This document shows, piece by piece, positions 9,919 through 19,417 of a stretch of 64,000 bases of DNA. Each line of letters starts with the position of its first letter. The first letter of the stretch is position 1. The stretch is taken from positions 1 to 64,000 of the forward strand of contig JAUVWI010000007.1 of the NCBI GenBank assembly GCA_030604195.1, read 5' to 3'. The notes below the pieces were generated by a model that searched no databases, was not told where the DNA came from, and saw nothing but the letters and a program-made list of their open reading frames with translations. Source of the stretch: Spirochaetales bacterium (lineage in GTDB: Bacteria; Spirochaetota; Spirochaetia; SZUA-6; DRHE01). The position numbers and the translations under genes were made by a program.

Positions 9919-9944
9919 GTATCACCTTACCATTTCTCTGTCAA
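9916..9944 (-). promoter_or_regulatory. Sigma70-type promoter TTGACA-N17-TACTAT for the FadR/GntR gene
   Basis: Minus strand: -35 at 9939-9944, -10 at 9916-9921, 17-nt spacer. Confidence 0.7.
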
Positions 9945-9969
9945 ATCATTTTTTGCCTATTATTTAAAT

Positions 9970-11007
9970 TTAGAAAAACTCAGGGATTTTATTTTTCTCA
10001 GATAGATCCCGTAAAAGGATTAAGAGCTTGTGATCAAGCTGAAGACCAGATTCCTCTGCAGCCTTAAGAAGCTGGAAACTTCTCTCACCTGGCAGCCTGA
10101 CAGATTCTTTCCCGGGACGGGGACGACTCTCTTTCAGAGACAGGATAAATGCCTTCATCTCTGCCAGATAACTATCCCTACCGGCAAAATTATCCGGGTC
10201 AATAACCAGTAAACTGAAAGACTGTTCTGGGACCTTTAAGTTTCTGTTTTGAACTCCGGCCAGGGCTGCTCCGGCTTCACACCAGAGAGCAAAGGTAAAA
10301 CCTTTATAGCCGAAATTTTCTCCGCCCAAAAAGAGAATGGATCCTCCTTCAGCCACTACGCTGGGATCATTAGTGCCGTTGCCGAATTTATCCAGGAAAA
10401 TTGCCTGCTCCGCCTTTCTACCCTGCTCTATCATTCTTTCCAACTTACCCCAGGAAACTGCTGAAGTGGCAAAATCGCCTAAAACAGGTTCCATCCCGGT
10501 TGGAAAAGCGATCGCCACCGGGTTAGTGGCTAATTTGGCCTCAATACCACCGAAAGGAGCGCATAAAGGATATCCGCGGGACTGGGCCCATATTTGGGCT
10601 AATAAATTCTCTTTGACCAAAGAGATAAGATGAACGCCTAAGGCACCAATCCAGCCGGCATTTCGCACTACAACCATAGCAACCCCATACATAGATGCCT
10701 TTTCCAGCGCTTTTTCTTTAGCAAGCTTCATGGCTAAATGGCCCATGCACCTGTTGCCGTTAATCAGTGCCGTGGCCCCTTTGTCTTTAACCAGCTCCGG
10801 TTCCGCTTGAGGATCAATAGACAAGCCCAGTTCTTTATCATATTCGCAGAGAGATGCGAGTCCGTGCGTGGTAAAACCCATAGCCTCTGTCAGCACCACC
10901 AGCTCAGAAATATAACGGGCATTATCTTCAGAAATACCCTTTTTTATAAAAAATTGAATAGAGAAATCAATCAACCTTTGTTTTGAGTAGCGCGGCATAT
11001 TAATCAA
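9970..11007 (-). CDS. Malate/L-lactate dehydrogenase-type (Ldh2/YlbC family) oxidoreductase
   Basis: AMGFTTHGLASL…GHLAMKLAKEKA…VVVRNAGWIGALG…APFGGIEAKLATNPVAIAFPTG…GYKGFTFALWCE. Confidence 0.85.
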   Translation of the reverse strand: MINMPRYSKQRLIDFSIQFFIKKGISEDNARYISELVVLTEAMGFTTHGLASLCEYDKELGLSIDPQAEPELVKDKGATALINGNRCMGHLAMKLAKEKALEKASMYGVAMVVVRNAGWIGALGVHLISLVKENLLAQIWAQSRGYPLCAPFGGIEAKLATNPVAIAFPTGMEPVLGDFATSAVSWGKLERMIEQGRKAEQAIFLDKFGNGTNDPSVVAEGGSILFLGGENFGYKGFTFALWCEAGAALAGVQNRNLKVPEQSFSLLVIDPDNFAGRDSYLAEMKAFILSLKESRPRPGKESVRLPGERSFQLLKAAEESGLQLDHKLLILLRDLSEKNKIPEFF

Positions 11008-12320
11008 TCTATGACCATTATAAAATCTTCCTGATTCTGTTGATTAAGAAATTCTGCTTTTATCCATGCAGCACTCCTGGCACAGTCCGAGATACGCAAT
11101 TCGGAAACAGTGCCACTTAAGCAACCAAGGCCGTCTTGAAACTTTCCCACTGCAATATCAGTGTCATTTTCCTGGATCTTTCCACTGCCCTCTTGCTCAG
11201 CAACCAGCTCCCCATCCAGATACAGACTCAGTTTACTACCATTATAAACTCCGGCCAGGTGGTGCCTTCCTTTGGAAAGCACCTTATTGGCCCGTACATT
11301 CAATACTCCTTCAGGAGTATTGATTAGAAAACTGGGCCCGGGCAGACCGGCACACAAGCCACCGTTATGCCCATAATCAGCGGCACGCAAGCTGAAGGAA
11401 GCTCCGCTGCCGGTCGTATCGTAGCGCAACACCCTTCCGTGCGCTCTGAATCCTTCGTCCGGTCCTGCCTTTAGTTCCTCGCGCCAGGGCGCGAAATAGA
11501 GATAACGGCCGTCAAAGGCCCCTGCATTAAAACCGATCGTCTTCAATCCTGAAGTTTGACCTGCATTATGTGCCTGCCAGCTCTCAGCCTTATTAAAAGA
11601 GCCGTGGCTATCGTAGCGCATTACACGGCCGTGTCTTAACTGACCGTCGTTTTGGGGAACGAAGTAAATATAGCGTCCATCAAAAACCGCACCGAAGAAA
11701 CCCCTCGTGTTTAAGCCGGAAGTGTTTTCCGCATTGTAAGCTTCAAAGGTATTTAATCCGCTCAAGTGGGACCATTTGGATGCAACTATCTGAAAGGTGT
11801 CCTTCTTGGGCTGCTCGATATCCAGCCAGGCCTCAACTGTTATAGCACCGGTAATATTCAGGCTTTCAGAATGAGGTATCTCGAGAAATATTTTTCGTTC
11901 CTTTTTTTCGATTACCCGGCCTGGATTTCCATTTTTAGTGGAATCAGGCTGGTTCTCCGCATCCGGGTTTGGATGGAGTACCAGCTTATGATAAGCATCC
12001 CAAACAGAACCTTCTGTTTTATCATGTAATAATTGGTCAGGCCCTTCCAAACCACAAACCAGGTAGATAACTGAATCCAGGCCGCTGGAGAGCTTCGGAA
12101 TTCTAACCCAGGCCTTCAGCTCTCCCTGAACAGTATTGAAGGCTGCCACTTCATGGTCAAGCTTTTTCTTGCCCCCGGAATCAGCAAAGTAAATATTCTT
12201 ACTGCTTTGATCAGTTTTTATTCTTAAATCCCTGTCCTTTAAGTCAATTAGTACTGGAAAATCCGACAGATCTGTGCCAGCGATTTGCGAGCATCTGATA
12301 ATAATCTTTTTTTTATACAT
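11004..12320 (-). CDS. DUF2341/LamG-like (concanavalin A-like) protein with internal propeller-like repeats
   Basis: YKKKIIIRCSQIAGTDLSDFPVLIDLKD…LDHEV (DUF2341-like); AITVEAWLDIE…HHLAGVYNGSKLSLYLDGELV (LamG-like). GGAGG lies upstream of ATGTATAAA, so the start is placed at 12320. Confidence 0.65.
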   Translation of the reverse strand: MYKKKIIIRCSQIAGTDLSDFPVLIDLKDRDLRIKTDQSSKNIYFADSGGKKKLDHEVAAFNTVQGELKAWVRIPKLSSGLDSVIYLVCGLEGPDQLLHDKTEGSVWDAYHKLVLHPNPDAENQPDSTKNGNPGRVIEKKERKIFLEIPHSESLNITGAITVEAWLDIEQPKKDTFQIVASKWSHLSGLNTFEAYNAENTSGLNTRGFFGAVFDGRYIYFVPQNDGQLRHGRVMRYDSHGSFNKAESWQAHNAGQTSGLKTIGFNAGAFDGRYLYFAPWREELKAGPDEGFRAHGRVLRYDTTGSGASFSLRAADYGHNGGLCAGLPGPSFLINTPEGVLNVRANKVLSKGRHHLAGVYNGSKLSLYLDGELVAEQEGSGKIQENDTDIAVGKFQDGLGCLSGTVSELRISDCARSAAWIKAEFLNQQNQEDFIMVID

Positions 12321-12383
12321 ATATTGCTCATCCTCCATGCAATAGGCTGTATTAATCAATTTAAGAATTAGGTTGTATGATGT

Positions 12384-12411
12384 ATTATAACCTCCTAGGC
12401 AAAGTTGTCAA
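12384..12411 (-). promoter_or_regulatory. Consensus promoter TTGACA-N16-TATAAT for the minus-strand cluster
   Basis: -35 at 12406-12411 (revcomp of TGTCAA), -10 at 12384-12389 (revcomp of ATTATA). Confidence 0.75.
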
Positions 12412-12477
12412 GCACCAAAAAGACTTACCAAGCCATCGCACTTGATCTTCCTTAATTAATCGGTAAGATAAAAGAGC

Positions 12478-13404
12478 ATGGAATTCTTAAGCTTTGTGCT
12501 GCGCCGTATCGGCCGCCTGCTGCTTACTGTTTTACTGATCTCAACCATCATCTTTTTTGTGATCAGAGTGATCCCAGGCGATCCTGCTTTAGTTATAGCC
12601 GGAATAGACGCCACGGAAGCGGATATTGCGGCCATCAGAGCCAAATTGGGCACTGACCAGTCATTAACAGCACAGTATTTTCAATGGCTCTCCCGCATTG
12701 TCCGCTTTGACTTCGGAGAATCTTTAACCTCCGGAGAGCCGGTTATTAAACTAATCCTGGAACGTTTTCCCCTTACACTGTCCCTGGCCGTAATGGGTAT
12801 AGCCATTTCTCTCCTGATCGCCCTGCCCCTGGGCGTGTTATCCGCAGTCAAACGCTGGTCTTTGTGGGATTATTTGGGCATGATGATCTCCCAGCTCGGC
12901 ATGGCTATACCAAGCTTCTGGCTGGGTATAATGCTGCTTTTACTCTTTGCCGTAATAATACCGATCTTTCCCCTGTTCGGCAGCGGCACCCTCCGCCATT
13001 TACTGCTGCCCTCATTCGCTCTTGGTTTTGCCAGAGCTGCCGTGCTTTTGCGCCTTACCAGGGCCTCCATGATCGAAGAGCTGAGCAAGGAATATGTGGT
13101 GACTGCCCGGGCCAAGGGTCTGACTGAAAACATGGTTAAATTCAAGCACACCCTCAGGAATGCCCTGCTGCCCGTGGTAACGATTGCCGGAATTCAATTG
13201 GGCTACATGCTCGGCGGCGCAATTATTATCGAACAGGTATTTTCTCTGCCCGGCCTGGGACGTCTCTTCCTTTACGGCGTGTATCAGCGTGACTTCACCC
13301 TGATCCAGGGAGGAGTGGTTTTTGTGGCCCTGATTTTCTCCCTGATCAATTTCATTGTGGATCTGCTTTACAGCGTACTCAATCCCAGGATAAGGATCAG
13401 CTAG
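12478..13404 (+). CDS. Peptide/nickel-type ABC transporter permease (OppB/DppB family)
   Basis: FVLRRIGRLLLTVLLISTIIFFVIRVIPGDPA…; YVVTARAKGLTENMVKFKHTLRNALLPVVTIAG. Confidence 0.93.
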   Translation: MEFLSFVLRRIGRLLLTVLLISTIIFFVIRVIPGDPALVIAGIDATEADIAAIRAKLGTDQSLTAQYFQWLSRIVRFDFGESLTSGEPVIKLILERFPLTLSLAVMGIAISLLIALPLGVLSAVKRWSLWDYLGMMISQLGMAIPSFWLGIMLLLLFAVIIPIFPLFGSGTLRHLLLPSFALGFARAAVLLRLTRASMIEELSKEYVVTARAKGLTENMVKFKHTLRNALLPVVTIAGIQLGYMLGGAIIIEQVFSLPGLGRLFLYGVYQRDFTLIQGGVVFVALIFSLINFIVDLLYSVLNPRIRIS

Positions 13405-14436
13405 ATGGCACCGGTAAATAGGTCCCAAAAAAAGGGAAATCTGCTGCAGATTAATGATCTGGATGTAACTTTCGAGCAATCGCGGGGCGATGTGCAAATA
13501 GAAACCGCCCATGCCCTGCGCGGTATTGACCTTAACCTTACCCGGGGAGAGGTACATTCCCTGGTAGGTGAATCAGGCTCGGGAAAAACCGTTACCTCCA
13601 CCTGTGTTATCGGGCTGCTGCCAATGCCGCCGGGCAAAATAAACCGCGGGCAACTGCTCTTCAAGGGTCAGGACCTGCTTAAGCTCTCTGAAGCTGAGAG
13701 AAGGAAAGTCAGGGGCAGGGAGATTGCCATGATTTTTCAGGAACCCGCAAAATATCTCAACCCGGCCCTTAAAATCGGTGAACAGATCACTGAAATGGTT
13801 ATTCTGCATTTGGGAATGGAAAAGAGTGCGGCTGAAGAGCGGGCTCTGGATCTTTTAGAGGTTGTGGGCCTGGAACGAAGCAAGCGAATATTGAAGAGCT
13901 ATGCCCATGAGCTCTCAGGCGGTATGAAGCAGCGGGTTATGATTGCCATGGCTATCTCCTGCAATCCCTCACTCCTGATAGCTGATGAGCCTACAACTGC
14001 CCTCGATGTAACCCTGCAGCTGCAAATTCTCAAACTTATACTTAAATTGAAAAATCAGCTCTCCATGAGTATTCTCTTTATCTCCCATGACCTTGGCGTA
14101 GTCTATAACATCTCCGACAGGATCTCCGTAATTTACGCCGGTAAGATAATGGAATCCGGCAGCAGGGAGGATTTATTCTCCAATCCGCTGCACCCTTACA
14201 CCAGGCTGCTCTTCCTATCAATACCGGAAGCGGGAAAAAGGGGAAGCCGCTTGCACGCCATTCCCGGTTCCGTGCCCGATGCTGAACATATCCCTTCAGG
14301 ATGCGCTTTTCATCCCCGCTGCCCGATAGCAGAGAATATCTGCCGTACTGAAGTTCCCCGCAGCCGGAGCAATGGGCAGGGAGGTGCTCATCATACAGCT
14401 GCCTGCCATCTGTTAGGAAAAAAATGGCCGGATTAA
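13405..14436 (+). CDS. Oligopeptide-type ABC transporter ATP-binding protein (OppD/DppD family)
   Basis: Walker [24 protein letters not shown], Walker [14 protein letters not shown]-terminal [10 protein letters not shown]. Confidence 0.94.
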   Translation: MAPVNRSQKKGNLLQINDLDVTFEQSRGDVQIETAHALRGIDLNLTRGEVHSLVGESGSGKTVTSTCVIGLLPMPPGKINRGQLLFKGQDLLKLSEAERRKVRGREIAMIFQEPAKYLNPALKIGEQITEMVILHLGMEKSAAEERALDLLEVVGLERSKRILKSYAHELSGGMKQRVMIAMAISCNPSLLIADEPTTALDVTLQLQILKLILKLKNQLSMSILFISHDLGVVYNISDRISVIYAGKIMESGSREDLFSNPLHPYTRLLFLSIPEAGKRGSRLHAIPGSVPDAEHIPSGCAFHPRCPIAENICRTEVPRSRSNGQGGAHHTAACHLLGKKWPD

Positions 14437-15410
14437 TTGAAATAACAGATCTACAAAAACACTTCCCGGGCCGCGGTCTTTTCGCTAGAGAAATGCGTAA
14501 AGTGAGGGCTGTGGATGGTGTAAGTTTTACCATAGCGAAAAAGAGCGTCTTCGGATTGGTGGGCGAATCAGGCTGCGGTAAAACCACCCTTTCCCGGGCG
14601 CTTCTCTATCTGGACCCGCCTACAGCCGGAAGTATCAGTTTTGACTCCGTCCGGTTGGGTGAGCTCAGAGCCAGGGAGCTTAGAAACTTCCGCCGCAGAA
14701 TGCAGATCGTTTTCCAGGACCCCAACAGCGCCCTGGACCCGAAAATGAGAATAGACCGCAGCATAGCCGAAGGCTTGATCAACAACGAGGTTGCAGCAGA
14801 TAAAAGGGAAGAACGTATAATCGAACTTTTAAAGCTGGTGGGCATTTCACCTGCTCATCGCTCCAGGTATCCCCATGAGTTTTCAGGCGGCCAGAAACAG
14901 CGTATTGTAATTGCCAGGGCCCTTTCTATGGAACCGGAGTTCCTGGTACTGGATGAACCGGTATCCAACCTCGATGTATCAATCCAGGCCCAGATTATCA
15001 ATCTGCTCCTCGACCTCAAAGAAGAGCTTTCCCTGACCTATCTTTTTATCTCCCACGACCTGAACCTGGTAGCCTACTTGAGCGATACCATAGCCGTAAT
15101 GTACCAGGGCAGGATTGTGGAGCAGGCCGCGACTGAAGAACTTATAAACCGCCCGCTCCATCCCTACACCCTCAAGCTCTTCTCTTCGATTCCCGGTTTG
15201 AAGGGGGAGCGCCTGCTGCCTGATCAGGATATAGAAGATGTGAAAAGCGACGGCCACGACAATATCAGCCGGGCCCCGGCAGGGGGCTGTCCCTACTTCA
15301 GTCAATGCCCTAAGGGCGATTCACAGTGTACAGGGAGCGCCCCGGAGCTTTCCGATTCGGGTAAAGGTCACCTTACGGCCTGTTTTAATATCAATACAGG
15401 CGTCTCTTGA
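14424..15410 (+). CDS. Oligopeptide-type ABC transporter ATP-binding protein (OppF/DppF family)
   Basis: GESGCGKTTLSRALL, FSGGQKQRIVIARALS, LDEPVSNLDVSIQAQIINLLLDL. Confidence 0.94.
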   Translation: MAGLIEITDLQKHFPGRGLFAREMRKVRAVDGVSFTIAKKSVFGLVGESGCGKTTLSRALLYLDPPTAGSISFDSVRLGELRARELRNFRRRMQIVFQDPNSALDPKMRIDRSIAEGLINNEVAADKREERIIELLKLVGISPAHRSRYPHEFSGGQKQRIVIARALSMEPEFLVLDEPVSNLDVSIQAQIINLLLDLKEELSLTYLFISHDLNLVAYLSDTIAVMYQGRIVEQAATEELINRPLHPYTLKLFSSIPGLKGERLLPDQDIEDVKSDGHDNISRAPAGGCPYFSQCPKGDSQCTGSAPELSDSGKGHLTACFNINTGVS

Positions 15411-15441
15411 CCCTGTTTTTATAATTTTAAAGGAGGAAAGA

Positions 15442-16959
15442 ATGAAAAAAACATCAGTTTTTACCGTGGCCTCGGCCCTATTGCTCTCTACTTTATTAGT
15501 GGCGAGCCTGGGTGCAGCGGGCCAAAAGGAAGCAAAAGTGCTGAACTTTGCTTTATCCGGAAGCCCGGATACCCTGGATCCCCACAAGACATCAGGCACC
15601 CTGACCTTTCAGACCGTGAAGAGTGTCTACGATACCCTGGTGGAACCTGACCAGGAAGGAAAGATCGTTCCCGCTTTAGCAGAAAAATGGGAGATCTCAG
15701 CCGATACCCTGACCTGGACATTTTCCCTGCGCGAAGGGGTTGTCTTTCATAATGGCGACCAGCTCACATCGCAGGATGTAAAAGCTACATTCGAAAGGAT
15801 CCGGAATGAAGAGATAGCCTCTCCCAATGCCAATGAATTTGCCGTTATAACGAGCATTGAAACCCCGGATGATCTCACCGTGGTACTCAAGCTGTCTGAA
15901 CCGGCCGCGCCCCTGCTGGCAACTATAGCTTCAGGCTGGGGAGCCATTATGCCCAAAAGCCTTATCGATTCCGGCCATGATTTTACCGCGCAGCCGGTAG
16001 GCACCGGTCCCTATAAATTGAGTGAATGGGTCAGGGACTCCAAGGTCGTGCTGGACAAGAACCCCGACTACTGGATGAAGGGACTGCCCAAACTCGACCA
16101 GGTAGTGCTCCATATTATCCCTGAGCGCTCAGTACAGGTGCAGGGCCTCATATCGGGACAGATCGACATAAGTTATATCATCGATGAAGAAGATGTGCCC
16201 CTGCTTGGCGGCAGACCGGATGTTAAAATTGAAAAATCATTAACCGCACTGATCATGGTCATGCCCATGAACTGCGATAACCCGGTGCTTAGTGATCTAC
16301 GCGTGCGCCAGGCAATCAATATGGCCATTGATAAGCAGAAAATTCTGGATGTTGCCTACGGCGGCGGTAAAGTAATCGGCACCTTCCTTGATTACTCCAA
16401 TGCCTACTATAAAGATTTTACCGACCTCTACCCCTACAACCCGGAAAAAGCAAAGGAACTTTTAGCTGAAGCGGGCGTGGGTTCAGATACGGTACTGGAG
16501 ATGTTCCTTCCCCAGAACTACCCGCCCCATGTTAAGGCCGGTGAAATGTATCAGGAAATGCTCTCCAAGGTCGGCCTGAATGTGAAGATCAAACTCGTGG
16601 ACTGGTCAACCTGGATAAGCGATGTATACCGGGCAGCCAAGTATGACCTGACCGTAATCGGCCATACAGGCAAGCTCGATCCGCATGGAACCTTAGCCAA
16701 GTACGGCAGCAAGGAAGGACGCTACGTACGCTGGGACAATCCCGAAGCCTTAGCCCTGATCAATAAGGCAAAGATCACCGCCGGTTTTGAGAACAGGAAG
16801 GCACTCTACGACCAGGCCCTGGAGCTTATGGCTAAGGAAGTGCCTTTTGTTTTCCTTGGCTCTTCCTACCGCCGCGTGGGTTTGCGAAAAAATGTAAAAG
16901 ACTTCCGCATGACCCCCATGCTGGATACCTTTGACTTCCGCTGGACTGACCTTAAGTAA
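15442..16959 (+). CDS. Family 5 extracellular solute-binding protein (peptide/nickel type)
   Basis: FALSGSPDTLDPHKTSGTLTFQTVKSVYDTLVEPDQEGKIVPALAEKWEISADTLTWTFSLREGVVFHNGD. Confidence 0.93.
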   Translation: MKKTSVFTVASALLLSTLLVASLGAAGQKEAKVLNFALSGSPDTLDPHKTSGTLTFQTVKSVYDTLVEPDQEGKIVPALAEKWEISADTLTWTFSLREGVVFHNGDQLTSQDVKATFERIRNEEIASPNANEFAVITSIETPDDLTVVLKLSEPAAPLLATIASGWGAIMPKSLIDSGHDFTAQPVGTGPYKLSEWVRDSKVVLDKNPDYWMKGLPKLDQVVLHIIPERSVQVQGLISGQIDISYIIDEEDVPLLGGRPDVKIEKSLTALIMVMPMNCDNPVLSDLRVRQAINMAIDKQKILDVAYGGGKVIGTFLDYSNAYYKDFTDLYPYNPEKAKELLAEAGVGSDTVLEMFLPQNYPPHVKAGEMYQEMLSKVGLNVKIKLVDWSTWISDVYRAAKYDLTVIGHTGKLDPHGTLAKYGSKEGRYVRWDNPEALALINKAKITAGFENRKALYDQALELMAKEVPFVFLGSSYRRVGLRKNVKDFRMTPMLDTFDFRWTDLK

Positions 16960-17784
16960 ATGGTCCGGTACCGATCGACCACCAGGTTATATTACCTGGC
17001 GATCATTTTTCTGATTATTTTGGGAGCCGCCGCTCTGGCGGCTCCCATTATCGCCCCTTTTAGTCCCACCTCCCAGGACCTGGACAACCGTTTTCTAGGC
17101 GGCGGCCTCAGACATCTTCTGGGCACGGATAATTTCGGACGTGATATTTTAAGCCGTATTATTTACGGTTCGCGTTCGGCTCTACTGGTGGGCCTGATCT
17201 CGGTTTCCATTGCCGTAACTATAGGCAGCATAGTCGGTCTTACCGCCGCTCTTTCCGGCGGCCTGGCGGACAATGGGCTTATGCTCTTTATGGACAGCCT
17301 GCTATCCTTTCCCACTGTGCTGCTGGCTATAACCGTGGTATCCTTCCTGGGCTACGGCCTGGTACAGGTTATGCTGGCTATCGGTGTAATCTTTTCACCG
17401 GTTTTCGCCCGCCTGGTAAGGGCCGAGACTTTAGCAATTAAAACTGAAGGGTATATCGAAGCTTCCAGATCATTAGGCAGCTCTACACTGAAAATTGTCT
17501 TCCAGCACATCATGCCCAATCTGATGGGAAAGGTAATTGTCCAGTGTTCCATTACCTTCGCCCTGTCCGTGGTTATTGAGGCTTCCCTCTCCTACCTGGG
17601 TCTCGGCACCCAGCCGCCCACTGCAAGCTGGGGGCTGATGCTGAAAGATGCGCGCAACTACCTGGTACTGGCGCCCTGGATGGCAATCTATCCCGGACTG
17701 GCTATAGCTCTAACTGTTTTCAGCTTCAATATTATCGGGGACACCCTCTCTGAGCGCTTCAACCCGAAAATCTACCGCACGTAA
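16960..17784 (+). CDS. Peptide/nickel-type ABC transporter permease (OppC/DppC family)
   Basis: HLLGTDNFGRDILSRIIYGSRSALLVGLISV…GYIEASRSLGSSTLKIVFQHIMPN…SYLGLGTQPPTASWGLML. Confidence 0.93.
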   Translation: MVRYRSTTRLYYLAIIFLIILGAAALAAPIIAPFSPTSQDLDNRFLGGGLRHLLGTDNFGRDILSRIIYGSRSALLVGLISVSIAVTIGSIVGLTAALSGGLADNGLMLFMDSLLSFPTVLLAITVVSFLGYGLVQVMLAIGVIFSPVFARLVRAETLAIKTEGYIEASRSLGSSTLKIVFQHIMPNLMGKVIVQCSITFALSVVIEASLSYLGLGTQPPTASWGLMLKDARNYLVLAPWMAIYPGLAIALTVFSFNIIGDTLSERFNPKIYRT

Positions 17785-17855
17785 ATTTTAACTATTGATA
17801 GAATAGGCAAACCCTCTTGACAGATATTATTAAGCCGCAGTACGCAGCATAGTAA

Positions 17856-17884
17856 TTGACAATATTTCAACAAAGTTTTATTAT
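17856..17884 (+). promoter_or_regulatory. Promoter TTGACA-N17-TATTAT for the liv-type operon
   Basis: -35 at 17856-17861, -10 at 17879-17884, first gene start at 17953. Confidence 0.75.
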
Positions 17885-17952
17885 GCTGTAACTTTTATTT
17901 TATATAAAATTACCGGTTACAATAACCTGCAAATTTAACTCAGGAAAAAACA

Positions 17953-18708
17953 ATGCTATCAGTAAGAAATGTTAGCAAACATTTCGGGGGGCTTAAAGCT
18001 CTTCAAAGCGTCAATATTAATATTGAAGAGGGACAGATCCACGGTATTATCGGTCCGAATGGTTCGGGTAAAACAACCTTATTTAACTGTATCAGTGGTT
18101 TGCTGCCCCTTACCGACGGAAAAATATTTCTTGACTCTGAAGAAATTACCGGATTAAAAGCGCACGTAATAGCAAATAAAGGCATACGAAGAACCTTTCA
18201 GTCAGGAACATTAGTAGCTTCACTGACTGTTCTTGAAAATATTATGAGTGGTCTCTTTGATTTTGCCGCAAATGACATTGGCGACACTTTTTTCAAAGCC
18301 CCATTTTCAAAATCAAAAATAGAGAAAGAACTCGAAGCCAAGGCTTATGATATTTTAGATATTCTTGACATGAAAGATTCAGCTGACCGATGGGCTGGCG
18401 ATCTTGTCTGGGCGGAAAGGCAATTTATACAGATTGCCCGTGCCGTAGTATCTAAGCCTAAAATCCTCCTGCTGGACGAACCTGCATCGGGAATGGGATT
18501 AGCAGGTAAAAAAATTGTTGCTGAGCTTATTAAAAGAATCCGTGATATGGGAATAACCATAGTTGTAGTAAGTCATGATATGAAAATGTTGATGAAAGTT
18601 GCCGAATGGGTAACGGTTCTCAATTTTGGTGAAAAGATCAGCGAGGGCATTCCGGAAAGAATACAGAAAGACCCTGTAGTTCAGGAGGCGTATCTTGGCA
18701 CAAACTAA
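17953..18708 (+). CDS. livG: Branched-chain amino acid-type ABC transporter ATP-binding protein (LivG family)
   Basis: VSKHFGGLKALQSVNINIEEGQIHGIIGPNGSGKTTLFNCISGLLP; first of a five-gene liv-type operon. Substrate unproven. Confidence 0.85.
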   Translation: MLSVRNVSKHFGGLKALQSVNINIEEGQIHGIIGPNGSGKTTLFNCISGLLPLTDGKIFLDSEEITGLKAHVIANKGIRRTFQSGTLVASLTVLENIMSGLFDFAANDIGDTFFKAPFSKSKIEKELEAKAYDILDILDMKDSADRWAGDLVWAERQFIQIARAVVSKPKILLLDEPASGMGLAGKKIVAELIKRIRDMGITIVVVSHDMKMLMKVAEWVTVLNFGEKISEGIPERIQKDPVVQEAYLGTN

Positions 18709-19414
18709 CAACAATATTCTGAAGGTCAATAACCTTTGTGTCTCCTATGGACATATACAGGCCCTGAAGAATGTCAGCATAGAGGTAAATTCCGGGGAGA
18801 TAGTTGTTCTTGTGGGCGCAAACGGAGCGGGAAAAACAACGCTACTTGAAGCAATCCTTGGCAGTAACCCCGTGGAAAGGGGTGAAATACTTTTTTTTGG
18901 ACGCTCTATTGTAAATAACTCTATTGATAAAAATGTACGCACAGGGATATGTCTTGTTCCTGAGGGACGCGGTGTTTTTTCAATGATGACAGTTTCCGAT
19001 AATCTGCTTCTGGGCGCTCACCATAATCTCCATGGCGTGGACAAGCAGCTGGATAGAATATATGAGTGGTTCCCGATACTCTCTGAGCGCAGTGATCAAA
19101 TTGCCGGAACCCTAAGCGGTGGTGAAAGACAGATGCTTGCTATTGGCAGAGCTTTAATGTCTTCCCCTAAGCTGATCCTTGTTGATGAACCCTCCATCGG
19201 GCTGGCGCCAAAAATTGTAAATGATATCTTTGATATTTTAGTGGATCTCAATAAGAAGGGCTACTCAATACTCCTTTCAGAGCAAAATGCATATAAAGCT
19301 TTAAAGTGCGGCCATCGCGGCTATGTATTAGAAACGGGGAATATTGTCCTGGAAGGCACTGCAGAAGAGCTGCTTAATAACACCGGTGTTCGTGAAGCAT
19401 ATTTGGGAGCATAA
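18695..19414 (+). CDS. livF: Branched-chain amino acid-type ABC transporter ATP-binding protein (LivF family)
   Basis: LCVSYGHIQALKNVSIEVNSGEIVVLVGANGAGKTTLLEAI…LSGGERQMLAIGRALMSSPKLILVDEPSIGLAPKIV. Confidence 0.88.
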   Translation: MAQTNNNILKVNNLCVSYGHIQALKNVSIEVNSGEIVVLVGANGAGKTTLLEAILGSNPVERGEILFFGRSIVNNSIDKNVRTGICLVPEGRGVFSMMTVSDNLLLGAHHNLHGVDKQLDRIYEWFPILSERSDQIAGTLSGGERQMLAIGRALMSSPKLILVDEPSIGLAPKIVNDIFDILVDLNKKGYSILLSEQNAYKALKCGHRGYVLETGNIVLEGTAEELLNNTGVREAYLGA

Positions 19415-19417
19415 TAA

